Assembly: GCF_004785935.1 (NCBI RefSeq)
Contig: NZ_SRRP01000001.1
Location: forward strand, 558,001-622,000
Reading direction: 5' to 3'
Source: Streptococcus rubneri
GTDB lineage: Bacteria > Bacillota > Bacilli > Lactobacillales > Streptococcaceae
DNA length: 64,000 bases
Positions within the stretch are counted from its first letter, which is position 1, and every line of letters starts with the position of its first letter. The position numbers were made by a program, and so were the translations under genes. The notes below the pieces were generated by a model that had not been told where the DNA came from, did not search any database, and saw only the letters and a list, made by a program, of their open reading frames with translations. Positions 44,196 through 53,305 of the stretch are shown here, piece after piece.

Positions 44196-45103
44196 AGTTT
44201 TTCTACCTCTACCTTTTCATAAGTTTCTTTAATATAGTCAGCTGTCGCCAAATCATCTGAGAAGGTGGTTGCTGTGCCACAAGCCACACCCCATTTGAAG
44301 GCTTCGATGACATCTCCTGTCGTTGCAAGTTTCCCAGTGAAACCTGCCACCATGGAATCTCCTGCTCCAACAGAGTTCTTCACTTGACCTTTGATTGGTT
44401 TTGCGAAGTAAGTGCCACTTGGACTGACTAGAAGAGCACCATCACCCGCCATGGAAATGATGACGTTTTGTGCTCCTTTTTCCAAGATTTCTTTGGCATA
44501 ACGCTCAATTTCTGGCAACTCTGTCAAGGTAACACCAAAAATATCTCCCAACTCATGGTTGTTTGGTTTGACCAATTGGGGATTGAACTCCAAGGAATCG
44601 ATCAAGGTTTGCCCTTCAAAGTCGCAAACGACTTGTGCACCTGTCGCACGAGTTGTTGCGATCAATTGTTTGTAAACGGCATTTCCAAGTGAAGATGGGG
44701 CAGATCCTGCAAAGACTACCACATCATCTGCTGTTAAGCTGGATAGGATGCTGAGCAATTCTTGCAACTGAGCTTCCGTCACTTCTGGGCCGTTCCCATT
44801 AATCTCGGTTTCCTCATCGGCCTTGATCTTGACATTGATCCGGGTATCTTGGTCCACTGTCACAAAGTTGGTTGAAATAGCTTCGCTGGTCAGTACGTCT
44901 TCAATGAAGCGTCCTGTGAAACCACCGATAAATCCAGTCGCTGTGTTCTCGATATCGATACGCTTTAAGACACGACTGACATTGATTCCCTTACCACCGG
45001 CGAATTTATCTTCCGAAGCCATCCGATTGACCGCCCCTGTCTCTACATGATCGAGACGGACGATGTAATCAATCGCTGGATTTAATGTAACTGTATAAAT
45101 CAA
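44192..45103 (-). CDS. fruK: 1-phosphofructokinase
   Basis: 303-residue PfkB-family kinase that converts fructose-1-phosphate to fructose-1,6-bisphosphate. Motifs: T-L-N-P-A-I-D-Y, the G-G-K-G-I-N-V-S-R substrate loop and the anion-hole signature S-V-G-A-G-D-S-M-V-A-G-F. Overlaps fruR by four bases and fruA by four bases. Confidence 0.95.
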   Translation of the reverse strand: MIYTVTLNPAIDYIVRLDHVETGAVNRMASEDKFAGGKGINVSRVLKRIDIENTATGFIGGFTGRFIEDVLTSEAISTNFVTVDQDTRINVKIKADEETEINGNGPEVTEAQLQELLSILSSLTADDVVVFAGSAPSSLGNAVYKQLIATTRATGAQVVCDFEGQTLIDSLEFNPQLVKPNNHELGDIFGVTLTELPEIERYAKEILEKGAQNVIISMAGDGALLVSPSGTYFAKPIKGQVKNSVGAGDSMVAGFTGKLATTGDVIEAFKWGVACGTATTFSDDLATADYIKETYEKVEVEKL

Positions 45104-45843
45104 ACCTCTATAACCTCCGTTTTTTCTTTTAATTTAGAAAGGATTTCCGTATCTGAAGCATTGGTAATGATGGTTGCTCGCTTTACTGGTGCCACCTTAA
45201 CAAAAGAAGTCAAGCCAACCTTGGAAGAATCTAACAAGATATAAGTTTTCTTTGCATTTTCTAAGATAGCCCGTTTTACAGCCCCCTCTTCTAAATCAGG
45301 AGTACTGTAAAATTCAAAATCTACTCCATTCATTCCAAGAAAGGCCTTGTCAAAATTCAACTGACCAATTTGATTCAGAGCCATTCCCCCAATACTAGCA
45401 TCGGTTGATGTTTTCACCATTCCTCCGATAACCACCGTTGGAATATCCCGCTCTACCAAGCTGGCTGCATGGTGAATGGAATTAGTCACTACCGTAACAG
45501 TTGGGTTTGCTAACTCTTTGACTAGCAGTTCAGTGGTTGTCCCTGAATCAATAAAAACCACTTCAAAATCTTGAATCAATTCAGCTGCTTTTTTTGCAAT
45601 AGCTGATTTAGTTTGAATGTTTTTGATTGCTTTATCTTTGTTGCTTTCCTCCTCTTGGAGTGAGTGCAAGCTTTCTGCGCCACCGTGGACACGTCGCAAT
45701 TTATTCTCCGACTCCAGCTCATCTAAATCGCGTCGAACCGTTGATTCAGATGTATTTAGCGTATGCACTAAGTCTTCTAGAGTGACAATTCTTTCCTTAA
45801 TCACTTTTTCTAAAATGATTTGTTTGCGTTCAGATTTTAGCAT
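45100..45843 (-). CDS. fruR: DeoR-family fructose operon repressor
   Basis: 247-residue transcription factor. The N-terminal winged helix (residues 1-57) has the DeoR signature S-E-S-T-V-R-R-D-L-D-E-L and R-V-H-G-G-A; a C-terminal sugar-phosphate sensor domain follows with F-I-D-S-G-T-T-T and G-M-N-G-V-D. It probably represses this operon until fructose-1-phosphate binds. First gene, with an AAGGAGG RBS. Confidence 0.94.
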   Translation of the reverse strand: MLKSERKQIILEKVIKERIVTLEDLVHTLNTSESTVRRDLDELESENKLRRVHGGAESLHSLQEEESNKDKAIKNIQTKSAIAKKAAELIQDFEVVFIDSGTTTELLVKELANPTVTVVTNSIHHAASLVERDIPTVVIGGMVKTSTDASIGGMALNQIGQLNFDKAFLGMNGVDFEFYSTPDLEEGAVKRAILENAKKTYILLDSSKVGLTSFVKVAPVKRATIITNASDTEILSKLKEKTEVIEV

Positions 45844-45875
45844 ACAACCTCCTTCCGATATCGATTACAGTCTCT

Positions 45876-45947
45876 ATTATACGACATTAAATTCTTTTGT
45901 CAAGCTAAAACTATCAATTTCTTTCACTATCTATCAAATTATACAAT
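45876..45947 (-). promoter_or_regulatory. fruRKA promoter with TTGATAG repeats
   Basis: TTGACA (45903-45898), 16-base spacer, TATAAT (45881-45876). Upstream (about 45910-45940) the minus strand has repeated (T)TTGATAG(ATAG) elements spaced by two helical turns. These are candidate FruR operators. Confidence 0.7.
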
Positions 45948-45953
45948 GTTATA

Positions 45954-45988
45954 CAAAAAAACCTGAATGTTGACAATTCAGGTTTTTT
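45954..45988. terminator. Terminator of the SEC10/PgrA gene
   Basis: Stem AACCTGAAT/ATTCAGGTT with a seven-base loop and A/T runs on both sides. Confidence 0.88.
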
Positions 45989-45999
45989 CTATTCTAGAT

Positions 46000-48264
46000 T
46001 TAAGATTTTCTTTTTTTGCCCAATCCAAAGAATGATAGGATAGCAAGGAGGAATCCTGCAAGAGACCAATCATTAGACTTAGATCCTGTATTTGGAAGTT
46101 CCTTCAATTGCTCAGATTCTACTTCTTGTTTGTTTGAAGTTGGATCAGTTGCTTGTGTAGTGACTCCGACAAGAGATACTTGACCTTGATATGCAGGTTG
46201 TTCCTTTTCAACTGGTTCTGTCGCAAATCGAGAGCTTGCAAGAACTGCAGGGTCTACTCGAGATACTAGATCATCAAACTGTGCCTTCAAGCTAGTCGCT
46301 GTTTCCTGATAAGCCATAAAGGTTTCAAACTCTTTCTCTAGTTTATCCTTTTTGTCTTCGAGATTAGCCTTAGCAGTAGCCATTACTGCACGTGCTCGGA
46401 TTAATAATTCTGGTGCATTTTTCAAAAGGTCTAACCGCTCTTTTGCAGCAGTTAAACGATCCTTAGCCTTTTGTAATTCTGCTTGGGCCGCTTGAACCTT
46501 AGCAAAGGTTTGTTTTTCTTGGTTTTGCAATTCTAACAAATGAGCTTGAGCAGATGCTAAAGCTTGGTTAGCTTTTTCTAATGCTTCTTCCTTAGGAGTC
46601 ACAGAAGACAGGATGCGAGCTCGTGAAACAGCCAAGCTTTCTTCAGCTTCTGCTACTTGTGTAGTGGCTAGTTGTCTCTTAGCAAGAGCCTCTTGAACCT
46701 TTGTCTTAGCCTGATTGATGACTTGCTCATTATTTAAAACAGAATTCTTCACATCTTGAAGACGAGCAGAGAGAATATCAATCCGAGAAGCTTGGTTGGT
46801 CCGCTCTACACGAAGCGTTGCAATCTCATTCTCCAAAGCCTTCACATCGGCCGTTGTGGTCGATGCATTCGCCCCAGATCGGAGGCGTTGGGCTAATTCG
46901 GCAGTCGAGAATAGCTGACCACTGCTATTTAAGAAGGCCGCTTCTGAAATTTGATGAGCAGGATCATAGGCGACTGAAACCGAATTAAACTGGTTTCCCA
47001 TCATTTGGACATAATGCCCAATTCTAGCAAATACATCTGCTCCAACCTTCATGTAAATCTGGTTAGCATCTAACTGAGTTTCATCTGTAGGCAGACCATA
47101 TTGGGCCGCCACTCGTTGATAAAGATCTTTTTCACTGTACCAGAAAGCTGCTGCTTCTTGAGGAGTGAAGCCCCAAGCAACATTCTCATTTGCTTGGTAC
47201 TTAAACATATGGGCCTCATTAGCAGCAAAATATTCTGCTTGAATCTGACTAGCAGGGAATTGATAAGGATCTACAAGTAAATCAGGTAAACCAGCTTGAC
47301 GACGGTACTGGTTAATAGCATCTACAATTTCAAGCGCTCGCAAATTATTATCCAGCGTTACAGAGCTACCACCTGACAGCTGATCTTCCTCGCGACCTCG
47401 ACGATAAAGAGCAAGGGCTTGGACGGCTTGAGGGTCACCACTATTAGCCCATTCCTGAAGAAGAGACTCATAAGTGGTTTGTTGGAGATTACCTGGACTG
47501 ACAGCTGCTACCTCACGTGCAACATTCAAGGTGGCTTCTTTAGCAGCAATTTGGTTACTTAATTCAGTTACACGAGCTTGCGCATTACCCACTTCCACGT
47601 TCGCCTGGCTTAAAACCTCAGGAACTTTAGCCTGCTCAGCTTGCAAATTTGCAAGGACAGCTTGTGCATTTTCTAATTCAGCTTGAGCTTGTGCAACTAC
47701 TGCACGCGCATTTGCTAAGACAGCTTCGTCATTATTGGTAGGTTGTTTAGCTTGATTCAACTCATTCTGAGCAACATCTACTAAGAGTTGTTGAGCAGCC
47801 ACCTTATTTTCTTGTTCTTTAATCGCAGCTGTGAGTTGGTCTTCAGCTTCAGATGCTTGACGAACCTTGTCTTCTTCAATGGTCACCATCGCTTCTGCTA
47901 CTTTGATGTCATTTTCAGCTCGAGCTATCGCATTAGGAGTTGCATCTTCAACGTTCGTCTCTGCTTCTTCCAGGCCTGTTTCAGCATTTTGAACATCCTC
48001 ACGCGCTTGGTTAAACTCATCCTGCGCCTTGCTTAAGCTCTCTCTCTGTGAGTTCACTTGGCTCTCAGCCTCGACTACATGATCATTCAAATTTTCAACA
48101 TCAGCGAGCGTTGGTTTGTTGCCAGAAATGCCAGTTGATTGATTGTCTTTATTTTCGTTTTGTACCAATTCCTCTGCGTGCGCCTTATGGCCAAGCATAC
48201 CAGAAAACAGGGTCGTTGCTGCGACACCTGTTGTAAAGACAGATTTACCTAATTTTTTCCCCAT
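46000..48264 (-). CDS. SEC10/PgrA-type surface protein with CAP-like domain and LPXTG anchor
   Basis: 754-residue sortase-anchored protein. Start ATG 48264 behind GGGGGTG. Signal peptide (1-30, ending in HKAHAEE). Long coiled coil (about 60-250) rich in Ala/Glu/Gln. Globular region (about 280-470) with A-L-E-I-V-D-A-I-N-Q-Y-R-R-Q-A-G-L, A-N-E-A-H-M-F and N-E-N-V-A-W-G-F that resembles CAP/SCP-like domains inside the SEC10/PgrA surface exclusion family. Second coiled coil (480-660). LPNTG sorting motif and C-terminal KKRKS. SEC10/PgrA proteins reduce conjugation in enterococci; no conjugative genes are near, so an adhesive or wall role is as likely. Confidence 0.85.
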   Translation of the reverse strand: MGKKLGKSVFTTGVAATTLFSGMLGHKAHAEELVQNENKDNQSTGISGNKPTLADVENLNDHVVEAESQVNSQRESLSKAQDEFNQAREDVQNAETGLEEAETNVEDATPNAIARAENDIKVAEAMVTIEEDKVRQASEAEDQLTAAIKEQENKVAAQQLLVDVAQNELNQAKQPTNNDEAVLANARAVVAQAQAELENAQAVLANLQAEQAKVPEVLSQANVEVGNAQARVTELSNQIAAKEATLNVAREVAAVSPGNLQQTTYESLLQEWANSGDPQAVQALALYRRGREEDQLSGGSSVTLDNNLRALEIVDAINQYRRQAGLPDLLVDPYQFPASQIQAEYFAANEAHMFKYQANENVAWGFTPQEAAAFWYSEKDLYQRVAAQYGLPTDETQLDANQIYMKVGADVFARIGHYVQMMGNQFNSVSVAYDPAHQISEAAFLNSSGQLFSTAELAQRLRSGANASTTTADVKALENEIATLRVERTNQASRIDILSARLQDVKNSVLNNEQVINQAKTKVQEALAKRQLATTQVAEAEESLAVSRARILSSVTPKEEALEKANQALASAQAHLLELQNQEKQTFAKVQAAQAELQKAKDRLTAAKERLDLLKNAPELLIRARAVMATAKANLEDKKDKLEKEFETFMAYQETATSLKAQFDDLVSRVDPAVLASSRFATEPVEKEQPAYQGQVSLVGVTTQATDPTSNKQEVESEQLKELPNTGSKSNDWSLAGFLLAILSFFGLGKKRKS

Positions 48265-48309
48265 TCTTATCACCCCCAAAACTTTTCCAGGTCCTTTTAT
48301 CTAACCTTA

Positions 48310-48376
48310 AGCATATCACATTTTGAAAGCAATAACTAGTGTGATTGAAAAGAAATTTGATTACAATTTTATGACA
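48310..48376 (-). promoter_or_regulatory. SEC10/PgrA gene promoter with near-consensus WalR box
   Basis: Extended -10 TGATATGCT (hexamer 48315-48310), and TGTCAT-AAAAT-TGTAAT (48376-48360), an 11 of 12 match to the WalR/VicR direct repeat, about 20 bases upstream of the predicted -35. It overlaps only the non-coding end of trmD. Confidence 0.5.
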
Positions 48377-48398
48377 AAAGAAAAAACAGTCGAAACTG

Positions 48399-49115
48399 CT
48401 ACTCTTCTTGACGAATTTTCTCCAGAAGTTGCTCTTCTTCGACTGTTAATTCATAATGTTCTAATAGGTCTGGACGTCGCTCTAGTGTCTTTTTCAAACT
48501 CTGATAGAGACGCCATTGACGGATATTTTCATGGTGACCACTCATGAGGACATCTGGAACCGTCATCCCCCGGTATTCATAAGGCCGTGTGTATTGAGGA
48601 TATTCTAGAAGACCAGACGAGAAACTATCATCCTGGTGGCTGGATTCTTTTCCAATCACCTCTGGAATCAAGCGGACTGTCGCATCAATCATGGTCATGG
48701 CAGCTAGCTCACCACCCGTCAGAACATAATCCCCCAGTGAAATCTCATCCGTTACCAAGGTCTTGATCCGCTCATCGTAGCCCTCATAATGACCGCAGAT
48801 AAAGATCAATTCTTCTTCCTGAGCCAATTCTTCTGCATAAGCTTGGTCGAAGGTCCGACCAGCAGGGTCCAGTAAGATTACGCGCGGATTCTTTTTTTCG
48901 ATGGCGTCAAAGGCATCGAAGATTGGCTGCGCTCGTAGAAGCATACCTTGCCCCCCACCATAGGGTTCATCATCCACGTGACGCGCCTTCTCTGCATTTT
49001 CGCGGAAATTATGGTAGGTAATCTCAAGGAGTCCCTTTTCACGCGCCTTTCCTACAATGGAGTGCTCCAAAGGCGAAAACATCTCTGGAAAGAGGGTTAA
49101 AATATCAATCTTCAT
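48399..49115 (-). CDS. trmD: tRNA (guanine-N1)-methyltransferase
   Basis: 238-residue SPOUT enzyme that makes m1G37 in tRNA. Conserved [28 protein letters not shown] and [12 protein letters not shown] (SAM-binding knot) are present. The start overlaps the end of rimM by 11 bases. Confidence 0.97.
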   Translation of the reverse strand: MKIDILTLFPEMFSPLEHSIVGKAREKGLLEITYHNFRENAEKARHVDDEPYGGGQGMLLRAQPIFDAFDAIEKKNPRVILLDPAGRTFDQAYAEELAQEEELIFICGHYEGYDERIKTLVTDEISLGDYVLTGGELAAMTMIDATVRLIPEVIGKESSHQDDSFSSGLLEYPQYTRPYEYRGMTVPDVLMSGHHENIRQWRLYQSLKKTLERRPDLLEHYELTVEEEQLLEKIRQEE

Positions 49116-49623
49116 CGTCTAACCCTTCTAAGATATCCACATCTACCCGGTTTCCTGGAATATCGATATTGAGCACCACTGGTGGGATATAAGGCAAGAG
49201 AAGATCACGTTTCCCTTTTCGTTTCACGACCCAGACATCATTGGCACCTGGTTGCAGGATTTCCTTGATCTGACCGATTAGCTGGTCATTTTCATAAACA
49301 TCAAGGCCGATGATCTCATGGTAATAGAATTCGCCATCCTCCAAATCCGTCAAGTCTTCTTCCGCAACCTTTAGGCTAAAGCCCTTGAACTTTTCGATAG
49401 CATTGATATGGTACATATCCTTAAACTTGATGATATCAAAGTTCTTGTGCTTGCGGTGACTAGCAATGGTCACCGTTTGGACAAACTGATCCTTCTCATC
49501 AAAGAGAGCCAACTCTGCTCCTTTTTTAAAACGCTCTTCCGCAAAGTCTGTCACAGATAGGACCCGCATCTCTCCTTGTAAGCCTTGGGTATTGACAATT
49601 TTCCCAACGTTAAAATAATTCAT
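49105..49623 (-). CDS. rimM: 16S rRNA processing protein RimM
   Basis: 172-residue 30S maturation factor. N-terminal barrel ([15 protein letters not shown]) and C-terminal PRC-barrel ([24 protein letters not shown]) are recognised. It is driven by a promoter at 49652-49680 and followed by trmD. Confidence 0.95.
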   Translation of the reverse strand: MNYFNVGKIVNTQGLQGEMRVLSVTDFAEERFKKGAELALFDEKDQFVQTVTIASHRKHKNFDIIKFKDMYHINAIEKFKGFSLKVAEEDLTDLEDGEFYYHEIIGLDVYENDQLIGQIKEILQPGANDVWVVKRKGKRDLLLPYIPPVVLNIDIPGNRVDVDILEGLDDED

Positions 49624-49651
49624 GATTTCTCCAGTGTAGTTTATTCACTCT

Positions 49652-49680
49652 ATTTTATCACGTTCATAGGATTTTCTCAA
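49652..49680 (-). promoter_or_regulatory. rimM-trmD promoter
   Basis: TTGAGA (49680-49675), 17-base spacer, extended -10 TGATAAAAT (hexamer 49657-49652). The -35 lies in the last codon region of the preceding MazG-like gene. Confidence 0.65.
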
Positions 49681-50009
49681 ATGCTCTTTTCTGCTAGAAA
49701 CTGCTCTAAATCCTTCTTGTGCTGGTATTTGACAGCTGCTGTTTTATCCTTTTCAAAGATGGTTTTAGTGAGGTGGATGTCATTGATAGCTGCGATGGCG
49801 ACTGTATAGTGAATGATATCAGCTAGTTCTTTAGCTAATTCCTCATTTGAGTCCTGAACCCCTTCTTTTCGTCCAGAACGCCCATTTAAGACCTCGGCCA
49901 CTTCCCCAACCTCTTCGACAAGCTTGATAAACAGCCCCTCTTCTGTCCGAGTATTCTGGTAATGTTCTTTTAAATAGGCTTGTAATTGATGAATAGTGAC
50001 TTCATTCAT
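49677..50009 (-). CDS. MazG-like nucleotide pyrophosphohydrolase
   Basis: 110-residue all-alpha NTP pyrophosphatase. The metal-binding pattern E-E-V-G-E (about 31-35) and E-L-A-D-I-I-H-Y (about 63-70) fits the single-domain MazG family. It may clean the nucleotide pool. Located between khpA and rimM, after the khpA terminator. Confidence 0.78.
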   Translation of the reverse strand: MNEVTIHQLQAYLKEHYQNTRTEEGLFIKLVEEVGEVAEVLNGRSGRKEGVQDSNEELAKELADIIHYTVAIAAINDIHLTKTIFEKDKTAAVKYQHKKDLEQFLAEKSI

Positions 50010-50025
50010 TTCTTCTCCTTAGAAC

Positions 50026-50060
50026 AAAAAAAACGGGACAGAGTCCCGCCTTTTATTTTT
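50026..50060 (-). terminator. Terminator of rpsP-khpA
   Basis: Stem CGGGAC/GTCCCG with a three-base loop and a run of eight U on the minus strand. Confidence 0.85.
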
Positions 50061-50292
50061 CGTCAATAATGATTCTTACTTTTTTATCTTCAGTTGGGAC
50101 AGAGTAGACAATCGTTCTTATCGCAGAAATCGTGCGACCTTTCCGACCAATCACTCGACCAACATCGCTAGGATCAAGGTCAAGGTGGTACTCCAAGAAT
50201 TCAGGAGTATCTTCGATCTTGATGGTTAAGGCATCCGGTTGTGAAATCAAGGGTTTCACAATTGCAATAATAAGATTTTCAATCGTATCCAT
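50053..50292 (-). CDS. khpA: KH-domain RNA-binding protein KhpA
   Basis: 79-residue single KH domain with the RNA-binding loop G-R-K-G-R-T. KhpA partners with KhpB in streptococci to control cell division and FtsA levels. It follows rpsP by 19 bases, the usual order. Confidence 0.93.
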   Translation of the reverse strand: MDTIENLIIAIVKPLISQPDALTIKIEDTPEFLEYHLDLDPSDVGRVIGRKGRTISAIRTIVYSVPTEDKKVRIIIDEK

Positions 50293-50311
50293 ACATCAAC
50301 CTACTTTATGA

Positions 50312-50584
50312 TTATTTTGAGAATTTAGAATCGTGGAATTTCTTCAATACACCTTCTTTTGAAAGGATGTTGCGAACTGTATCTGAAGGTTGAGCTCCAT
50401 CAGCCAACCATGCAAGAACGCGGTCTTCTTTCAAAGTTACTTGGTTTTCTTCAACAAGTGGATTGTAAGTTCCAACTGTTTCGATGAAACGACCATCACG
50501 TGGTGAACGTGAATCTGCTACGTTGATACGGTAGTAAGGTTTTTTCTTAGAACCCATACGAGTCAAACGAATTTTAACTGCCAT
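50312..50584 (-). CDS. rpsP: 30S ribosomal protein S16
   Basis: 90 residues with the N terminus [20 protein letters not shown]. Component of the 30S body. First gene of a two-gene transcript with a strong promoter upstream. Confidence 0.98.
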   Translation of the reverse strand: MAVKIRLTRMGSKKKPYYRINVADSRSPRDGRFIETVGTYNPLVEENQVTLKEDRVLAWLADGAQPSDTVRNILSKEGVLKKFHDSKFSK

Positions 50585-50650
50585 TTTTATAAGTCTCTTT
50601 TCTATATTTTAATTTTCGGTGAAATAGACAAGCTATTTAGCACATGATCT

Positions 50651-50693
50651 ATTATAACACATTTTATAGACCTGTCAAGAAAAAAACTTGACA
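50651..50693 (-). promoter_or_regulatory. rpsP promoter within a perfect palindrome
   Basis: TTGACA (50678-50673), 16-base spacer, extended -10 TGTTATAAT (hexamer 50656-50651). The -35 forms one arm of TGTCAAG-TTTTTTT-CTTGACA (50693-50673). This inverted repeat may also be the hairpin that ends transcription from the upstream gene. Confidence 0.75.
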
Positions 50694-50707
50694 CTATTAA
50701 AAATTTT

Positions 50708-51457
50708 TTAATCGATCTCAAAGTAATAAGATTCTTCATCTTTGGAATCCGATTCAATCACATAGTTCCCAGGAGGAAGACCGGATACATCCAAGTGCTT
50801 CCCTTCAAATTCTTTGGCGAGGGAAGTCACTGTAACGGTAAAGGAAAACCCCTTAATTTGGCGGTAGGTAGCATAATCCAAGGTCAGAATCCCTCGAAGA
50901 TCCGTTTCTCCAGCTTTCTCGGCAGCTAGCAAGTCTCTTGCTAACTGATCTTCAAAATCAGGATTTTGAATTGGTAACTGGAGACGAATCTCGCTTACCT
51001 CGAGGCCCTGTTGATGGAATCTCTCTTTTATCTCTTGCTTTAATTGTTTAAATCCTTGAGATTCCGTAAAGGCTCTTTCGAAGAACGGAGCTACTAACCA
51101 ACTGTTGTAATGTTGAGCTAGTTCTTCAGCCGTGTCATAATTTCTCCCAATTTCTTCTTTGGATAGGAGGCTTGCATAAAGAAAATCAAACTGAACCGTC
51201 TTACCCTCAACTCCTTCTTGATATCTAAAAGCATATTTGGTCGACAGACCATGGAATTCAGCTGCTTTAAAATGTAGGTCTCCTTTAAATCCAGCTTCCT
51301 GATAAAAGCCAGAAATTTGCTCTTGGATTTTCTTTTCTTCTTGATTGATAAGAAAGAAGAAAAAACAAGTCAAGAGTGTGACCGCTATGAAGAATGCAAG
51401 AAGCAGATAAAAAAACCATTTTTTAATGTTGAATGGTATTGTCTTAAATATATTCAT
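50708..51457 (-). CDS. Membrane-anchored protein of unknown function
   Basis: 249 residues. One N-terminal membrane helix (about 15-38) with Lys on its cytoplasmic side, then an extracellular alpha/beta domain. No motif recognised. It ends P-G-N-Y-V-I-E-S-D-S-K. Its position before rpsP does not reveal a role. Confidence 0.6.
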   Translation of the reverse strand: MNIFKTIPFNIKKWFFYLLLAFFIAVTLLTCFFFFLINQEEKKIQEQISGFYQEAGFKGDLHFKAAEFHGLSTKYAFRYQEGVEGKTVQFDFLYASLLSKEEIGRNYDTAEELAQHYNSWLVAPFFERAFTESQGFKQLKQEIKERFHQQGLEVSEIRLQLPIQNPDFEDQLARDLLAAEKAGETDLRGILTLDYATYRQIKGFSFTVTVTSLAKEFEGKHLDVSGLPPGNYVIESDSKDEESYYFEID

Positions 51458-51507
51458 GCATTTATGATACCAAAAAACTAGCCCGAGAGCTAGTTTGAAA
51501 TAAATCT

Positions 51508-53205
51508 TTACTTAAGGATAGCCAGTAATTCTTGATAGTCAGAAACAACATAAGTCGGCACTGCTGGGCTGGTATTTTCTTTGTAATCCGGATTGTACCA
51601 GACGGTATCAATCCCCGCAGCATTCCCTCCGGCGATATCGGCCGTCAGAGAATCCCCAATCATGAGAGCTTGCTCCTTGGTAAAACCTGGAATCAGGTTA
51701 CTAATCTTTTCATAAAAGGCCACTTCCGGTTTTTGAGTTCCTAATTGTTCAGAAATGAAGATATCTTTGAAATAAGGGGTGATGGAAGATTGCTTCAAAC
51801 GCCCTTGCTGAATAGCGGTAACGCCGTTGGTAGCACCGTAGAGCTGGTAACCTCTTTCTACCAACTTGGCTAACATGTCTTCCGCTCCTGGGAAACTCTG
51901 TCCCTGTTGACTAATGTAGTCCTGGTAACGCAAAGCCATTTCTTCACCATCTACTTGTCTTCCAAAATGGGCAAAGGCGATGGCAAACCGGCTATTAATC
52001 AAATCTTTTTTACTAATCTTCTTTTGCTCCAAATCCTTCCAAAGCCCTTGATTCAAGGGCTTGTAGTAATCCTTAAAGGCTTGAATCTCTTGAACCCCCT
52101 GATCCTGGAAAAATTGCGTTAAGGCCACTTCCTCTGCTGTGTCAAAATCTAACAAGGTGTGATCTAGGTCAAAAAGTAAAAATTTATAGACTTTTAATCC
52201 CCAAATATCTTCAAAAAATTTTTCAATACTGTCAGTTCTTACAGCTAGATTTGATTCTGTAAAAAAGTTTTTCACATTTCCTAAAGATAGAGATCTTTGT
52301 TGATTGTTTTTCTTCTCTAAAACAGTTATATTTTTATACTTGTCTATCTCTAACAGTTTGAAGTAAGGATATAAAAAATTATGTTTAAATTTACCTTTCT
52401 TCGTTACAAATATCGTTAGATTATTATTAGTTAATTGAGAATATTTTATCGAATAAGTTAGTAAACAAATTAACCAAATTTGACTTGGCAAAACGGTTTT
52501 AAAATTAAAGAATGATTTTATTTTAGAACTGATTTTGTACTCAAATCCATGCTCATCTTTGTACCAGTATTTCTCGTTTTCCGAAGCGTAAGGAAAAACT
52601 TCTAATAAAGCGTACGGTGTATATTCTTCATTACTAGAAATCAAATTATAATGTTTTTCTCTTAATTCTTTATGCTTTATTTTATCCATTCTTGCATAAA
52701 ATAAACCACCTTTTAAAGGCTCACCATTATCTAATTTAATATAATAGTCATTAATCAATGGTTTTCTGTAACTATCAAAAGGATTATCATAAATTTGTTC
52801 AATATTATCATATGGAGCATGTTCTAAAGAATTCATTTTAGGATTGATACCTATTATTATCACTTTTGGATTATTGAAATTGCCATCAAATGCATGTTCG
52901 AAATTTTCAAATCTATTATTTATTACTATACTTGCATTAGAATTAGATAACCTATTTATATTGTCATTTAACAAAGGAGTTAATATTTTACTATCCGTAG
53001 GGGCAAGAGTTTTAAAATGATTACTAACATTATCTTTGTCATTCCAAGGATTTTTTTCTAATAATTTACACTTAATTTTTTCCAAATCTATTGGTTTAGA
53101 CGAATTTACTAAACTATCAAAAATCTCTAAATAAGTATCATAGTATTCATTAGAATCTTTAATATTAAATAACTTCTTATATTTTCCTTCTAGTATTTTA
53201 CACAT
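51508..53205 (-). CDS. Fusion of an AT-rich unknown domain to a YjjG-type HAD phosphatase
   Basis: 565 residues in one frame. The C-terminal 225 residues are a complete YjjG-like HAD: D-L-D-H-T-L-L (motif I, about 346), A-T-N-G (II), Q-K-P-E (III) and G-D-S-L-T-A-D (IV). Such enzymes remove phosphate from (non-canonical) nucleoside monophosphates. The first 340 residues are much richer in Asn, Ile and Lys and contain K-V-I-I-I-G-I-N-P-K plus A-L-L-E-V-F-P-Y, a pattern I recall from uncharacterised proteins with a uracil-DNA-glycosylase-like fold; that assignment is weak. No start codon or RBS exists at the junction, so the fusion seems genuine. Start ATG 53205 with AAGGGAG. Confidence 0.7.
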   Translation of the reverse strand: MCKILEGKYKKLFNIKDSNEYYDTYLEIFDSLVNSSKPIDLEKIKCKLLEKNPWNDKDNVSNHFKTLAPTDSKILTPLLNDNINRLSNSNASIVINNRFENFEHAFDGNFNNPKVIIIGINPKMNSLEHAPYDNIEQIYDNPFDSYRKPLINDYYIKLDNGEPLKGGLFYARMDKIKHKELREKHYNLISSNEEYTPYALLEVFPYASENEKYWYKDEHGFEYKISSKIKSFFNFKTVLPSQIWLICLLTYSIKYSQLTNNNLTIFVTKKGKFKHNFLYPYFKLLEIDKYKNITVLEKKNNQQRSLSLGNVKNFFTESNLAVRTDSIEKFFEDIWGLKVYKFLLFDLDHTLLDFDTAEEVALTQFFQDQGVQEIQAFKDYYKPLNQGLWKDLEQKKISKKDLINSRFAIAFAHFGRQVDGEEMALRYQDYISQQGQSFPGAEDMLAKLVERGYQLYGATNGVTAIQQGRLKQSSITPYFKDIFISEQLGTQKPEVAFYEKISNLIPGFTKEQALMIGDSLTADIAGGNAAGIDTVWYNPDYKENTSPAVPTYVVSDYQELLAILK

Positions 53206-53305
53206 AATAAAACTCCCTTGTTTTATAAATGGTTTAACTTCTCTATAGTATGTTATTTTGTTAATTCAAAACTTATTGTAATATAATTTTGAAAATATAA
53301 AAATA

